A DNA stretch of 64,000 nt, taken from positions 1 through 64,000 of the forward strand of contig JBLRWC010000009.1 in NCBI GenBank assembly GCA_047921455.1. The letters are read 5' to 3'. This document shows, one piece after another, positions 27,497 through 39,150 of this stretch. Below the pieces are notes generated by a model. It saw nothing but the letters and a program-made list of their open reading frames with translations. It searched no databases and was not told the origin of the DNA. A program made the translations under genes and the position numbers. Positions within the stretch are counted from its first letter, which is position 1; each line of letters opens with the position of its first letter. This DNA comes from XN24 sp047921455. GTDB taxonomy: Bacteria > Pseudomonadota > Gammaproteobacteria > Steroidobacterales > XN24.

Positions 27497-28864
27497 ATGG
27501 ACACTTCGCCCCTCACCGCCGTCTCACCGGTGGACGGCCGCTACGCGGGACGGACCGCCAGCCTGCGACCCGTTTTCAGCGAGTACGGCCTCATTCGCTA
27601 CCGCGTGACCGTCGAGGCCCGCTGGCTGATGGCGCTGTCCGAGGCGCCCGGCATCATCGAGCTGGACGCCGTCGAGGGCGAGCCCCGCAAAATCCTCGAG
27701 GAACTGGCTGCGGGCCTGACGCTGGAACAGGCCGTGCGGGTCAAGTCCATCGAAGGCAAGACCAACCACGACGTCAAGGCGGTCGAGTATTTCCTCAAGG
27801 GACAGCTCGCGTCGCACGATCCCGAGGGACGCCTGCGGGAGTTTTTTCATTTCGCCTGCACTTCCGAGGACATCAACAACCTCGCCTATGCACTGATGCT
27901 GCGCGATGCACGTGACGATGTACTGGGGCCCGAGCAGGCGGCCCTGGTCGATCGCCTCGCGCGCCTGGCGGAGGATTACGCAGACATTCCGATGCTCTCC
28001 CGCACGCACGGCCAGGCCGCCTCGCCGACCACGCTCGGCAAGGAATTTGCCAACTTCGCCTGGCGGCTGCGACGGCTGCATAACAGCTTTGCAGCAGTGG
28101 AAATCCTCGGCAAGATGAACGGCGCCGTGGGCAACTACAATGCGCACCTGGCGGCCTACCCGGATGTCGACTGGCCGAGCATGTCGCGCAGCTTCGTCGA
28201 GTCGCTGGGCCTTGGCTGGAACCCCTACACGACCCAGATCGAGCCGCATGACTGGATCGCGGAGTATTGCCATGCGCTGGAACGCTTCAACACCGCGCTG
28301 ACAGACCTGTGCCGGGATTTCTGGGGCTATGTCTCGGTGGGCTACTTCAAGCAGAAGCTCGTGGCCGGCGAAGTGGGCTCATCGACCATGCCCCACAAGG
28401 TCAACCCCATCGACTTCGAGAATGCCGAAGGCAACCTCGGCATCGCCAATGCGCTGCTGGCGCATTTCGCCGCGAAACTGCCGATTTCGCGCTGGCAACG
28501 CGACCTGACCGACTCCACGGTGCTGCGCAATATCGGGGTCGCCCTCGGTCATTCGCTGATCGCGTATGCCTCGGTCATGAAGGGCCTGGAGCGCATCGAG
28601 CCCCACCCTGAGCGCCTCGCGCAGGACCTGGAGGCCAACTGGGAAGTGCTCGGCGAAGCCATCCAGACCGCCATGCGGCGCCATGGGCTCGAGAATCCCT
28701 ACGAGCAACTCAAGGCCCTGACCCAGGGGCGTCGCGTCACGCCCGAGATATTGCGCGCCTTTATCGCGGAGCTCGGCCTGCCCGAGGAAGCCCGGCATCG
28801 GCTGCTCGAAATGACGCCCGCAAGCTATACGGGACTTGCGGCCCGGCTGGCGCGCGAACTCTGA
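27497..28864 (+). CDS. purB: Adenylosuccinate lyase
   Basis: PurB acts twice in purine synthesis, releasing fumarate from SAICAR and from adenylosuccinate. The 455-residue protein begins LTAVSPVDGRYAGRTASLRPVFSEYG and has TSEDINNLAYAL, SRTHGQAASPTTLGKEFANF and the signature SSTMPHKVNPIDFENAEGN. Its length equals the Escherichia coli enzyme (456). A TATGAT at 27459-27464 is a plausible -10 without a good -35. The fumarate product links it loosely to the divergent fumC gene. A GNAT gene and mnmA follow on the same strand. Confidence 0.97.
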   Translation: MDTSPLTAVSPVDGRYAGRTASLRPVFSEYGLIRYRVTVEARWLMALSEAPGIIELDAVEGEPRKILEELAAGLTLEQAVRVKSIEGKTNHDVKAVEYFLKGQLASHDPEGRLREFFHFACTSEDINNLAYALMLRDARDDVLGPEQAALVDRLARLAEDYADIPMLSRTHGQAASPTTLGKEFANFAWRLRRLHNSFAAVEILGKMNGAVGNYNAHLAAYPDVDWPSMSRSFVESLGLGWNPYTTQIEPHDWIAEYCHALERFNTALTDLCRDFWGYVSVGYFKQKLVAGEVGSSTMPHKVNPIDFENAEGNLGIANALLAHFAAKLPISRWQRDLTDSTVLRNIGVALGHSLIAYASVMKGLERIEPHPERLAQDLEANWEVLGEAIQTAMRRHGLENPYEQLKALTQGRRVTPEILRAFIAELGLPEEARHRLLEMTPASYTGLAARLAREL

Positions 28865-28886
28865 GGCCCGAGCGAAGAACGCAGCC

Positions 28887-29834
28887 ATGGATACGACGAA
28901 CCTGAATGTCCGCCTGGCGGACTGGGCGCATGACGAGGACGCGCTGCGGCGAGTCCGAACCACCGTGTTCGTCGACGAGCAATCCGTGTCCGAAGACGAA
29001 GAGTGGGACGGGCTGGACCCCGAATGCATGCACGCGGTGGCCGAAGCACCGCCCGAAGGCGTGGTCGGCACGGGCCGACTGCATCCGTCCGGGAAGATTG
29101 GCCGCATGGCCGTCCTGCCACCGTGGCGGGGCCGCGGTGTGGGTGGCGCCATCTTGCGTTGCCTGCTTCGGGCCGCCAGCGAGCAGGGCCTGGAGTCCGT
29201 TTACCTGCACGCCCAGGTGCCCGTGCTCGGTTTCTATGCGCGCTTCGGCTTCGTCGCAGAAGGCGATGAATTCGATGAGGCGAATATTCCCCACCGCCTG
29301 ATGCGTATGCAGCTCCCGAGCGACCTCGCCCGCACGCCGGATTCGAGCGCCCAGGCCGGGACGCGGCGCGTGCTGAGCGGCAAGGCCGACTTCACCAATG
29401 CCGTGGCGGAGGTGGCCGCGATCGCCACGCGCTCGCTGGCGATCTACACGCCCGACCTTGAGCACGGAATCTACGACTCACCGCGTTTTCTTGCCACCAT
29501 CAAGCGCCTGGTGTTGTCCCGCAGCCATGCGCGCATCCGGGTGCTGATCAGCGACCCGGGCCGCGTGCAGCACAGCGTCAACCGCTTCCTCCATGTCGGG
29601 CGACGCCTGTCCACCTTCATCGAATTCCGGCGGCTGCCTGAGTCGGCCGTGCAACGCGATGATGCCTTCCTTGTGGCGGACGATTCGGCGCTGGTTTATC
29701 GCGCCAAGGCGGATCGCTGGGAAGGCATCGCGGACAAGAGCGAACCACGCATGGCGCGCCACTATCTCGAGCAGTTCGACCAGTTGTGGCAACTGAGCGA
29801 GAACGCTTATGAAATCGGTGAACTGCGGATCTGA
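28887..29834 (+). CDS. GNAT N-acetyltransferase fused to an uncharacterised C-terminal domain
   Basis: The 315-residue protein has an N-terminal GNAT domain (about 1-145) with an acetyl-CoA loop RMAVLPPWRGRGVGGAIL and the late strand FYARFGFVAEGDEF, as in YjcF/ElaA-like acetyltransferases. A second domain of about 155 residues follows (FTNAVAEVAAIATRSLAIYTPDLEH to the end), with motifs RIRVLISDPGRVQHSVNRFL, FLVADDSALVYRAKADRWEG and ARHYLEQFDQLW. This resembles a phospholipase-D-like fold without the HxK catalytic signature. It sits 22 bases after purB and abuts mnmA with no gap. The substrate is unknown. Confidence 0.72.
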   Translation: MDTTNLNVRLADWAHDEDALRRVRTTVFVDEQSVSEDEEWDGLDPECMHAVAEAPPEGVVGTGRLHPSGKIGRMAVLPPWRGRGVGGAILRCLLRAASEQGLESVYLHAQVPVLGFYARFGFVAEGDEFDEANIPHRLMRMQLPSDLARTPDSSAQAGTRRVLSGKADFTNAVAEVAAIATRSLAIYTPDLEHGIYDSPRFLATIKRLVLSRSHARIRVLISDPGRVQHSVNRFLHVGRRLSTFIEFRRLPESAVQRDDAFLVADDSALVYRAKADRWEGIADKSEPRMARHYLEQFDQLWQLSENAYEIGELRI

Positions 29835-30953
29835 ATGAGCTCGGAACGGATCATCGTGGGCATGTCCGGCGGGGTCGATTCCTCGGTGGCTGCCCTGCGC
29901 CTGCTGGCCGCGGGCCACGAAGTCCACGGCCTGTTCATGAGCAACTGGTCGGAGGATGAGCAGGGCTACTGCCAGGCGGCCGAGGATTTCCAGGATGCCC
30001 GCGCGGTCTGCGAGCTGCTCGGCATACCGCTGCACTACGCGGATTTTTCCCGCGAATACCGCGACCGGGTATTCGCCGCCTTTCTCGACGGCTACCGGGC
30101 GGGCGTCACACCGAACCCCGACGTGCTTTGCAACCGCGAAATCAAGTTCGGCAGCTTCCTGCAACATGCGCGCAGGCTGGGCGCGGCGCGCATCGCCACC
30201 GGCCACTACGCCCGGACAGACGGCACCGGCAGACTGCTGCGCGCCGCGGACGCGGGCAAGGACCAAACTTACTTCCTGCACGCCGTATCACGCGACGCGT
30301 TGTTGCAAACCGTGTTTCCGCTCGGCGATTTGCAAAAGTCCGCCGTGCGCGCCCTGGCGAAGCGCAATGGCCTGCCCAATCATGACCGCAAGGACAGCAC
30401 CGGCATCTGCTTCATCGGTGAGCGGCCCTTTGCCGAGTTCCTCGCCCGCCACCTCGATGACGTGGCCGGCGATATCGAGGACCCCGATGGCCGCAAGCTC
30501 GGCCGGCACCAGGGCCTGAGCCGCTACACGCTCGGCCAGCGCCAGGGCCTGCACATCGGCGGCATCAAGGGCGCTAGCGATGCGCCGTGGTTCGTGGCCG
30601 GCAAGGATACGCAACGCAATGTCTTGCTGGTCGTCCAGGGCCACGACCATCCGGCGCTGTTCCATGCCTCGCTCACGGCGAGCGCGCCCCACTGGATCGC
30701 GGGCGCGCCGCCCGAGCTGCCGCTCGACTGCACCGCCCGCGCCCGCCACCGGCAACCCGACCAGCCGTGCCGCGTCACAGCGGGCGCCGACGGGCATCTC
30801 ATCGTCAACTTCGAGGCGCCCCAGCGAGCGCTGACACCAGGCCAGTTCATCGTGTTCTATGCTGGCGAGGTCTGCCTGGGTGGGGCCACCATCGATACCG
30901 TGGGCGCGGCGGCCACCCGCACGGCGGCGCTTCGCCGACCCGTCTCAGCCTGA
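29835..30953 (+). CDS. mnmA: tRNA-specific 2-thiouridylase
   Basis: MnmA places the 2-thio group on U34 of tRNAs for Lys, Glu and Gln. The 372-residue protein has the PP-loop GMSGGVDSSVAALRLL at the N-terminus. The catalytic pair is Cys in NPDVLCNREIKF (about residue 97) and Cys in STGICFIGERPF (about residue 193). The motifs GHYAR, AGKDQTYFLH and GLHIGGIKG are also typical. The ATG follows directly after the stop of the GNAT gene. A tRNA-Lys(TTT), one of its substrates, lies near the end of the window. Confidence 0.97.
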   Translation: MSSERIIVGMSGGVDSSVAALRLLAAGHEVHGLFMSNWSEDEQGYCQAAEDFQDARAVCELLGIPLHYADFSREYRDRVFAAFLDGYRAGVTPNPDVLCNREIKFGSFLQHARRLGAARIATGHYARTDGTGRLLRAADAGKDQTYFLHAVSRDALLQTVFPLGDLQKSAVRALAKRNGLPNHDRKDSTGICFIGERPFAEFLARHLDDVAGDIEDPDGRKLGRHQGLSRYTLGQRQGLHIGGIKGASDAPWFVAGKDTQRNVLLVVQGHDHPALFHASLTASAPHWIAGAPPELPLDCTARARHRQPDQPCRVTAGADGHLIVNFEAPQRALTPGQFIVFYAGEVCLGGATIDTVGAAATRTAALRRPVSA

Positions 30954-30964
30954 CGGTATTCCGC

Positions 30965-30970
30965 TATAAT
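30965..30970 (+). promoter_or_regulatory. Candidate -10 box for acnA
   Basis: A perfect TATAAT lies 12 bases after the mnmA stop and about 70 bases before the acnA ATG. No good -35 is found at 16-18 bases upstream (GTCTCA at best), which would suit an activator-dependent promoter. The site is plausible but not proven. Confidence 0.4.
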
Positions 30971-31039
30971 TGCGCATCAGCCACGCGCCTCACGTGAACC
31001 CGCACGGGCGCGCCGCCCTGGATCCATCCGGAGAAGATA

Positions 31040-33796
<2,757 letters not shown>

Positions 33797-33817
33797 GCCC
33801 GGGAATCCCGCCGCGCG

Positions 33818-33842
33818 GTGGCCGGCCCGGCGGGCCGGTCAC
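33818..33842. terminator. Strong hairpin between convergent acnA and ygjP
   Basis: GTGGCCGGCCC pairs with GGGCCGGTCAC across a 3-base loop, an 11-pair stem with one G-U pair when transcribed from the plus strand. It lies 21 bases after the acnA stop and just before the end of the convergent ygjP-like gene. No T-run follows on either strand, so it may act as a factor-dependent terminator or an mRNA 3'-end stabiliser for both. Confidence 0.5.
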
Positions 33843-33848
33843 CGCATA

Positions 33849-34589
33849 CTAGGCCGGATCGTAACTGACCCAGGCGGGCACGCTCCGCCAGGCGTCGCGC
33901 AAGCGCTTTTCGAGTGACTCGTAATCCGGCTCGAGGCGTGCAACCAGGTCCCAGAACGCCGGCGAATGATTCAGGTGCCGGGTGTGCGCCAGTTCGTGCA
34001 CGAACAGCTGGCGCACCAGCGCCGGCTCCAGGAACAACAGGGCGCAATTCAGGCTGATGGTGCGGCGCGCGGAACAACTGCCCCAACGTGAGCGCTGGCG
34101 CCGCACAGTGGCGCCCGTATAAGGCAGCCCCACGTCCGCGCTGACGGCATCGAGCCAGGGCACGAGGCTCTCGCGCCCGCGCGCCAGCAGCCATTGCCGC
34201 AGCCGCTGCCGACGCCACTGGTTGTCGTCGGGCCCGACCAGCACCAGGCGTCCCCCGCCCGCCTGGGCGGCGATATGCAGGCGGCTCTTGCCGGGCTGGT
34301 ATTCGACCTGCCAGCGCTCATCCAGCGCTGCCAGGATAATCTCTCCGGGCGGCTCGAAGCCGGCCTCGGCCTGTGACAAGCGAAAGCGCGCGCGCGTTTT
34401 CTCGATCCACGCCGCGTGGCTGTGGACGAACTTCTCGATGCTGCGTTGCCCGGCACGCATCGGCGCCACCACCTCGACCACGCCGTGCGGAAACACCCTG
34501 AGCGCGAGCCGGCGGGCCCTGGCGCTCCGGCGCAGCACCACCGACTCGGTGCCGCCAAATAACGCCAACTGGCTCGCCGGCTCACTCAC
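33849..34589 (-). CDS. YgjP-like metallopeptidase (DUF45 / SprT-like)
   Basis: The 246-residue protein has the zinc-peptidase motif HELAHTRHLNHSPAFW near residue 190, with HExxH plus a third His. It is preceded by RQRSRWGSCSARRTISLNCALLFLEP, the signature of the YgjP/WLM family. The N-terminal half resembles the YgjP beta-rich domain. The family is thought to include DNA-protein crosslink-type proteases, but its substrates are unknown. The ATG overlaps the fadH stop (ATGA). In Escherichia coli fadH and ygjP are also close neighbours, so the pairing appears old. Confidence 0.85.
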   Translation of the reverse strand: MSEPASQLALFGGTESVVLRRSARARRLALRVFPHGVVEVVAPMRAGQRSIEKFVHSHAAWIEKTRARFRLSQAEAGFEPPGEIILAALDERWQVEYQPGKSRLHIAAQAGGGRLVLVGPDDNQWRRQRLRQWLLARGRESLVPWLDAVSADVGLPYTGATVRRQRSRWGSCSARRTISLNCALLFLEPALVRQLFVHELAHTRHLNHSPAFWDLVARLEPDYESLEKRLRDAWRSVPAWVSYDPA

Positions 34590-36610
34590 AACGACGCGGC
34601 GAGCCGGGTGGCCTGGTCGATGGCCCGCTTGGCGTCGAGTTCCGCTGCCTCCAGCGCCCCGCCGACAAGGTGCACCGCGACGCCGTGCTGCTCAAGCTCG
34701 GTCGCCAGGGTCCGGAGCGGTTCCTGGCCGGCGCATACCACGATGTTGTCCACCGGCAGCAATTGCTCGGCGCCGTCCACCATGATTCGCAAGCCACCGG
34801 GCTCTGCGCCCAGGTACTGCACGCCCGCCAGCATCTTGACGCCGCGCCGTTGCAAGCCAAGGCGATGGGCCCAGCCGGTGGTCTTGCCAAGCCCCTTGCC
34901 GGGCTTGCCGGTCTTGCGTTGCAACAGCCAGATCTCCCGGCCCGAGCCCGCCGGATTGGGCTCGATCCCCTCCACGCCCGCCCGCGCGGCCATCTCCCCA
35001 TCGATGCCCCATTCTTCGTTGTAATGCGCCACGGCCGGCTGTTCGGTATCGCCATGCGCAAGGAACGTGGCCACGTCGAAGCCAATCCCGCCGGCGCCGA
35101 TTATCGCCACCCGCCGGCCGATTTCCCGCCGCCCAAGCAGCACGTCGATGTAGGACACGACGCTCGGCAAATCCAGTCCCGCGATCGGCGGGCGCCGCGG
35201 GACCACGCCGGTGGCGACGATCACCTGGTCGTAGCCACCGGCGGCCAGCGCGGCCGCGTCCACCGCCTCGCCCAGCTTCACGCTGACCCCGGTGGTCTCG
35301 AGGCGACGGCGGAAATATCGTAGTGTCTCCGCAAACTCCTCTTTGCCGGGTACCCGGCGGGCCATCTGGAACTGCCCGCCGATTTCGCTCGACGCCTCGT
35401 ACAAGGTGACGCGATGACCGCGCTCCGCGGCGGTGGTGGCGGCCGCCAGTCCCGCCGGACCGGCGCCGACGACCGCCACGTTCAGCGGCGTGGCCGCCGG
35501 GCGGATGACCAGTTCGGTTTCATGGCAGGCACGGGGATTCACCAGGCAACTCGAGCGCTTGCCTGCAAAGGTGTGATCGAGACACGCCTGGTTGCAGGCG
35601 ATGCAGGTATTGATCTCGTCGGCGCGTCCCGCGGCCGCCTTGCGGACAAACTCCGGGTCGGCGAGGAAAGGCCGCGCCAGGCTCACCATGTCCGCCTCAC
35701 CGCGCGCCAGAATACCCTCCGCCACCTCCGGCGTGTTGATGCGATTCGTAGCGACCACCGGCACGGGCAAAGCGGCGCGCAGGCGGGCCGTCACCCAGGC
35801 GAATGCCGCGCGCGGCACCAGCGTCGCGATGGTCGGGATACGCGCTTCGTGCCAGCCGATGCCGGTATTCACGAGCGTGGCGCCGGCCGCCGCCACCGCC
35901 TGGCCGAGACGCACCACCTCGTCCCAGTCACTGCCGCCCTCCACCAGGTCCAGCGCAGACAGGCGATAAATGATGATGAAATCCGGTCCCACAGCTTCGC
36001 GCACGCGGCGCACGATCTCGATCGGGAAGCGGCACCGCTGCTCGAAACTCCCGCCCCAGGCGTCACTGCGCCGATTCGTGCGCGCGGCAATGAACTCATT
36101 GATCAGGTAGCCCTCGGACCCCATGATCTCGACCCCGTCGTAGCCGGCCTCTCGCGCGAGCGCCGCACACCGGGCAAACGCCTTGATCTGCGCCTCCACG
36201 CCGCGCGCGCTCAAGCCGCGCGGCTTGAATGGCGAGATCGGCGATTTCAGCGCCGACGGCGCCACCGCCAGCGGATGGTAGGCATAGCGTCCCGCATGCA
36301 GGATCTGCATACAGATGCGTCCGCCCGCGGCATGCACCGCGTCAGTCACCAGGCGGTGGCGCGGCACCTCCCGGCGCGTCGATAACTTGCCGGCGAACGG
36401 CGCCACCCAGCCGGCAATATTCGGGGCGATGCCGCCGGTGACGATGAGACCGGCGCCGCCCGCTGCCCGCTCGGCCAGGTAGGCGGCCATCTTGGGGTAA
36501 TTGGCGGCGCGATCCTCCAGGCCGGTGTGCATGGAGCCCATGAGTACCCGGTTGGGCAAGGTGGTGAAACCGAGGTCGAGCGGCGCGAGCAAATGAGGAT
36601 AGTTGTTCAT
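34586..36610 (-). CDS. fadH: 2,4-dienoyl-CoA reductase (NADPH)
   Basis: FadH reduces 2,4-dienoyl-CoA intermediates so that polyunsaturated fatty acids can enter beta-oxidation. The 674-residue protein has an N-terminal old-yellow-enzyme TIM barrel (HLLAPLDLGFTTLPNRVLMGSM; GGIAPNIAGW). A 4Fe-4S segment CIACNQACLDHTFAG with a following CLVNP comes next. The FAD/NADPH domains carry VAVVGAGPAGLAAATTAAERG and AIIGAGGIGFDVATFL. Length equals the Escherichia coli enzyme (672). ATG 36610 is the family start. It probably serves lipid breakdown with the nearby glyoxylate shunt genes. Confidence 0.95.
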   Translation of the reverse strand: MNNYPHLLAPLDLGFTTLPNRVLMGSMHTGLEDRAANYPKMAAYLAERAAGGAGLIVTGGIAPNIAGWVAPFAGKLSTRREVPRHRLVTDAVHAAGGRICMQILHAGRYAYHPLAVAPSALKSPISPFKPRGLSARGVEAQIKAFARCAALAREAGYDGVEIMGSEGYLINEFIAARTNRRSDAWGGSFEQRCRFPIEIVRRVREAVGPDFIIIYRLSALDLVEGGSDWDEVVRLGQAVAAAGATLVNTGIGWHEARIPTIATLVPRAAFAWVTARLRAALPVPVVATNRINTPEVAEGILARGEADMVSLARPFLADPEFVRKAAAGRADEINTCIACNQACLDHTFAGKRSSCLVNPRACHETELVIRPAATPLNVAVVGAGPAGLAAATTAAERGHRVTLYEASSEIGGQFQMARRVPGKEEFAETLRYFRRRLETTGVSVKLGEAVDAAALAAGGYDQVIVATGVVPRRPPIAGLDLPSVVSYIDVLLGRREIGRRVAIIGAGGIGFDVATFLAHGDTEQPAVAHYNEEWGIDGEMAARAGVEGIEPNPAGSGREIWLLQRKTGKPGKGLGKTTGWAHRLGLQRRGVKMLAGVQYLGAEPGGLRIMVDGAEQLLPVDNIVVCAGQEPLRTLATELEQHGVAVHLVGGALEAAELDAKRAIDQATRLAASL

Positions 36611-36730
36611 TAGAGCATCCGTGCGGAAACCGGCGCGACTATAACCGCGCCAGGGCCTGAACACCAAAGCCTCGCGATACCCAAGGCCGACGTTGCTTGT
36701 TGTACCATTTGTGCCTCAGCGGAGCGCCCG

Positions 36731-38329
36731 ATGACCCGGATATCCATTACCGACTATGCTTTCCTGTTGACCGAGACGGCCGACAGCCCCCGTCACGTGG
36801 GCTCGTTGCAGATCTTTCGGCCCCCGGAAGATTACGCGGGCGATTTCGTCGGCGACTTGATCGGGAAATTACGCCGGCACAAGGTCGGCAAGCCTTTCAA
36901 CCAGCGGCTCAGGGTGTCGCTGACCGGCATGCCGCAATGGGCGCCGGACCGGAACTTCGACCTCGACTACCATGTGCGCCGCTCTGCTCTGCCGGCGCCC
37001 GGCACCCGGCGCCAACTGGCGGATCTCGCCTCGCGACTCCATGCCTTCATGCTGGACCGCGAGCACCCGCTCTGGGAATTGCATTTCGTCGAAGGCCTCG
37101 ACGACGGCTGTTTTGCAATCTACACCAAGATCCATCATGCCTACTGCGACGGCGCGACCCTGGTGCGCCTGGCGAATACCTCGTTGAGTCAAGACCCGCA
37201 CGAAACCGAGGTCCGTGCCTTCTGGCAAATGACCAGTCGCGGTAGCGGGGATCACCCGGTCCGCGACATCCGCAAGGCGTTGATCGGGATCGGCGGCGGG
37301 CTCAAGTCCATGCTGGTCATGGGCAAGGAACTCTCCGGGCTTGCCGGCACGATGGCGCTCGATCGACTGGGGTTTGCCCACTCCGGGCTCGAGGTGCCGT
37401 TCACGGCGCCGCGCACGGCGCTCAACGGACACATCACGCGGGCCCGGCGGCTGGCCGGCGGGAGCCTGGAAGTGCACCGTCTCAAGGCCGTGGCGCGCGC
37501 CACCGGCACGACCCTCAACGACGTCATCGTGACCATCTGCGACATTTCCTTGCGCCGCTACCTGGCGCGCCACGCCGAGTTGCCGCGCAGCCCGCTGGTC
37601 GCCCAATTGCCCGTGAACCTGCGCCGCCAGGGTGAGAACTCCTCGACCAATATTCTTGGCATCATTCCCGTGCGCCTTGCTGGCGTCAGCCGGAATCCCC
37701 TGAAGCGGCTGCGGGAAATTCACCGTTCCACCGCGGAAATGAAAGACACGCTGTCCGCGCTGTCGCGCGATACGGTCATGGCCTACACCCTCATCATCCA
37801 GGGCGCAGCGATCCTGGGCGACTTCCTGCATGTCTCGGAAATGATACCGCCGGCCGGCAATATCCTGATCTCGAACCTGCCCGGCTCGCCGGTGAAATTG
37901 TACCTGGGCGGCGCGCAGCTGGAGGAAGTCTTTCCGATTTCCACTATTCCGCCCGACATGGTGATGAATATCACGGTGTACAGTTATTCCGGGTCGATGT
38001 ACTTCGGCATGATTGCCGGTTACGAGGCCATGCCTTACCTGCCGGAAATGCGCGGCTATCTTTACGAGGCCCTGGCCGCACTCGAGGCAGAAGTCGCCGC
38101 CGTACTGGCAAGTTCCCCCGAGATCGATCCACAGGCTGCCGATGGTCCGGCGGGCGCACTGGCGGGCCACGGTACCGCAGGGCGCTCGACCGCCCTTCCG
38201 CCCGCGAGCAAACAAGCCCCGACAAGAAAAAAACCTGCCGCGAAAAAACCCGCCGCCAAAAAACGCGCGGCGAAAAAGTCCAGCGCCAGGCCCGCTGCTG
38301 CCAAGAAACCCTCCTCCCCGGCCCAATGA
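36731..38329 (+). CDS. Wax ester synthase / diacylglycerol acyltransferase family protein with a basic tail
   Basis: The 532-residue protein belongs to the bacterial WS/DGAT acyltransferases that esterify acyl-CoA to alcohols or diacylglycerol. The catalytic motif HHAYCDG is at 135-141 (HHxxxDG). Other family blocks are PLWELHFVEGL, NDVIVTICDISLRRYL, VAQLPVNLRRQGE and NILISNLPGSP. Residues from about 493 to the end form a Lys/Ala/Pro-rich tail (KKPAAKKPAAKKRAAKKSS) resembling histone H1 or AlgP tails, which I do not expect in this family. The stop overlaps the tatD start (ATGA). The tail might bind acidic phospholipid or nucleic acid; that is speculation. Confidence 0.9.
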   Translation: MTRISITDYAFLLTETADSPRHVGSLQIFRPPEDYAGDFVGDLIGKLRRHKVGKPFNQRLRVSLTGMPQWAPDRNFDLDYHVRRSALPAPGTRRQLADLASRLHAFMLDREHPLWELHFVEGLDDGCFAIYTKIHHAYCDGATLVRLANTSLSQDPHETEVRAFWQMTSRGSGDHPVRDIRKALIGIGGGLKSMLVMGKELSGLAGTMALDRLGFAHSGLEVPFTAPRTALNGHITRARRLAGGSLEVHRLKAVARATGTTLNDVIVTICDISLRRYLARHAELPRSPLVAQLPVNLRRQGENSSTNILGIIPVRLAGVSRNPLKRLREIHRSTAEMKDTLSALSRDTVMAYTLIIQGAAILGDFLHVSEMIPPAGNILISNLPGSPVKLYLGGAQLEEVFPISTIPPDMVMNITVYSYSGSMYFGMIAGYEAMPYLPEMRGYLYEALAALEAEVAAVLASSPEIDPQAADGPAGALAGHGTAGRSTALPPASKQAPTRKKPAAKKPAAKKRAAKKSSARPAAAKKPSSPAQ

Positions 38330-39108
38330 CTCTCGTTGACATCGGCGTCAACCTGGCCCATGACAGCTTCGCGGCAGACCGCGCCGAGGTCATCTCGCGT
38401 GCGCGCGCCGTCGGCGTGGCGAGGATGGTCATTACCGGCAGTTCGCTGGACTCGAGCACGGCGGCCCTGCGACTCGCGCAACAAGATTCCGGCTTGTTCG
38501 CCACGGTCGGCGTCCATCCGCACCATGCCGGGGAAATCGATGCCACGCACCTGCCCGAGCTGGTGGCCCTGGCCCGGCAACCAGGCGCGGTGGCAGTCGG
38601 CGAATGCGGACTGGATTTTTTCCGTGACTTTTCGCCGCGTGATCGCCAGGAAGCCGCCTTCCTGCTGCAACTGGACCTGGCGATGCAGACCGGCTTGCCG
38701 GTGTTCCTCCACCAGCGGGATGCTCATGATCGGTTCCTCGCCATCCTTGATGAGTGCGGCGCAAACATGCCCGCTGGCGTCGCGCACTGCTTTACCGGCG
38801 GACCACGGGAACTGGGAGACTATCTCGATCGCGGCTTGTACGTCGGCGTCACCGGCTGGCTTTGCGACGAGCGGCGCGGTGGCGCCTTGCGCGAAGCGGC
38901 GCGCTACCTGCCGCTGGACCGGGTCATGATCGAGACGGACGCGCCTTACCTGTTGCCGCGCGATCTCGCTCCCAAGCCACGCTCACGGCGCAACGAACCG
39001 ATGCACTTGCCGCATGTACTGCATGCCCTGGCTCGCCTGATGGACGTCACGCCGGAGCGCCTGGCGGAAGCCAGCACCCGCAATGCGGAGGCCCTGTTCG
39101 GTCTTTAG
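38326..39108 (+). CDS. TatD-family metal-dependent deoxyribonuclease
   Basis: The 260-residue TIM-barrel hydrolase has the expected metal ligands and motifs. The N-terminal motif is DIGVNLAHDSF (Asn where TatD relatives often have His-containing NLTD or DxHxH forms), followed by VGVHPHHAGEI, GECGLDFFRDFSPRD, FLHQRDAH, HCFTGG and the C-terminal ETDAPYLLPRDL. This fits the TatD subgroup (3'-5' exonuclease acting on DNA/RNA in repair) better than YcfH or YjjV. Translation is coupled to the acyltransferase gene by ATGA. Confidence 0.9.
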   Translation: MTLVDIGVNLAHDSFAADRAEVISRARAVGVARMVITGSSLDSSTAALRLAQQDSGLFATVGVHPHHAGEIDATHLPELVALARQPGAVAVGECGLDFFRDFSPRDRQEAAFLLQLDLAMQTGLPVFLHQRDAHDRFLAILDECGANMPAGVAHCFTGGPRELGDYLDRGLYVGVTGWLCDERRGGALREAARYLPLDRVMIETDAPYLLPRDLAPKPRSRRNEPMHLPHVLHALARLMDVTPERLAEASTRNAEALFGL

Positions 39109-39150
39109 TACAATGGGCGTTCAAGTCCGTCGCCTGCCTGGGAGCTGTTC

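Noticed and set aside
36869..38326. A 485-codon minus-strand frame opposite the acyltransferase gene
   Set aside because: It is antisense to the HHxxxDG enzyme; its Gly/Arg-rich start merely mirrors the Lys/Ala tail.
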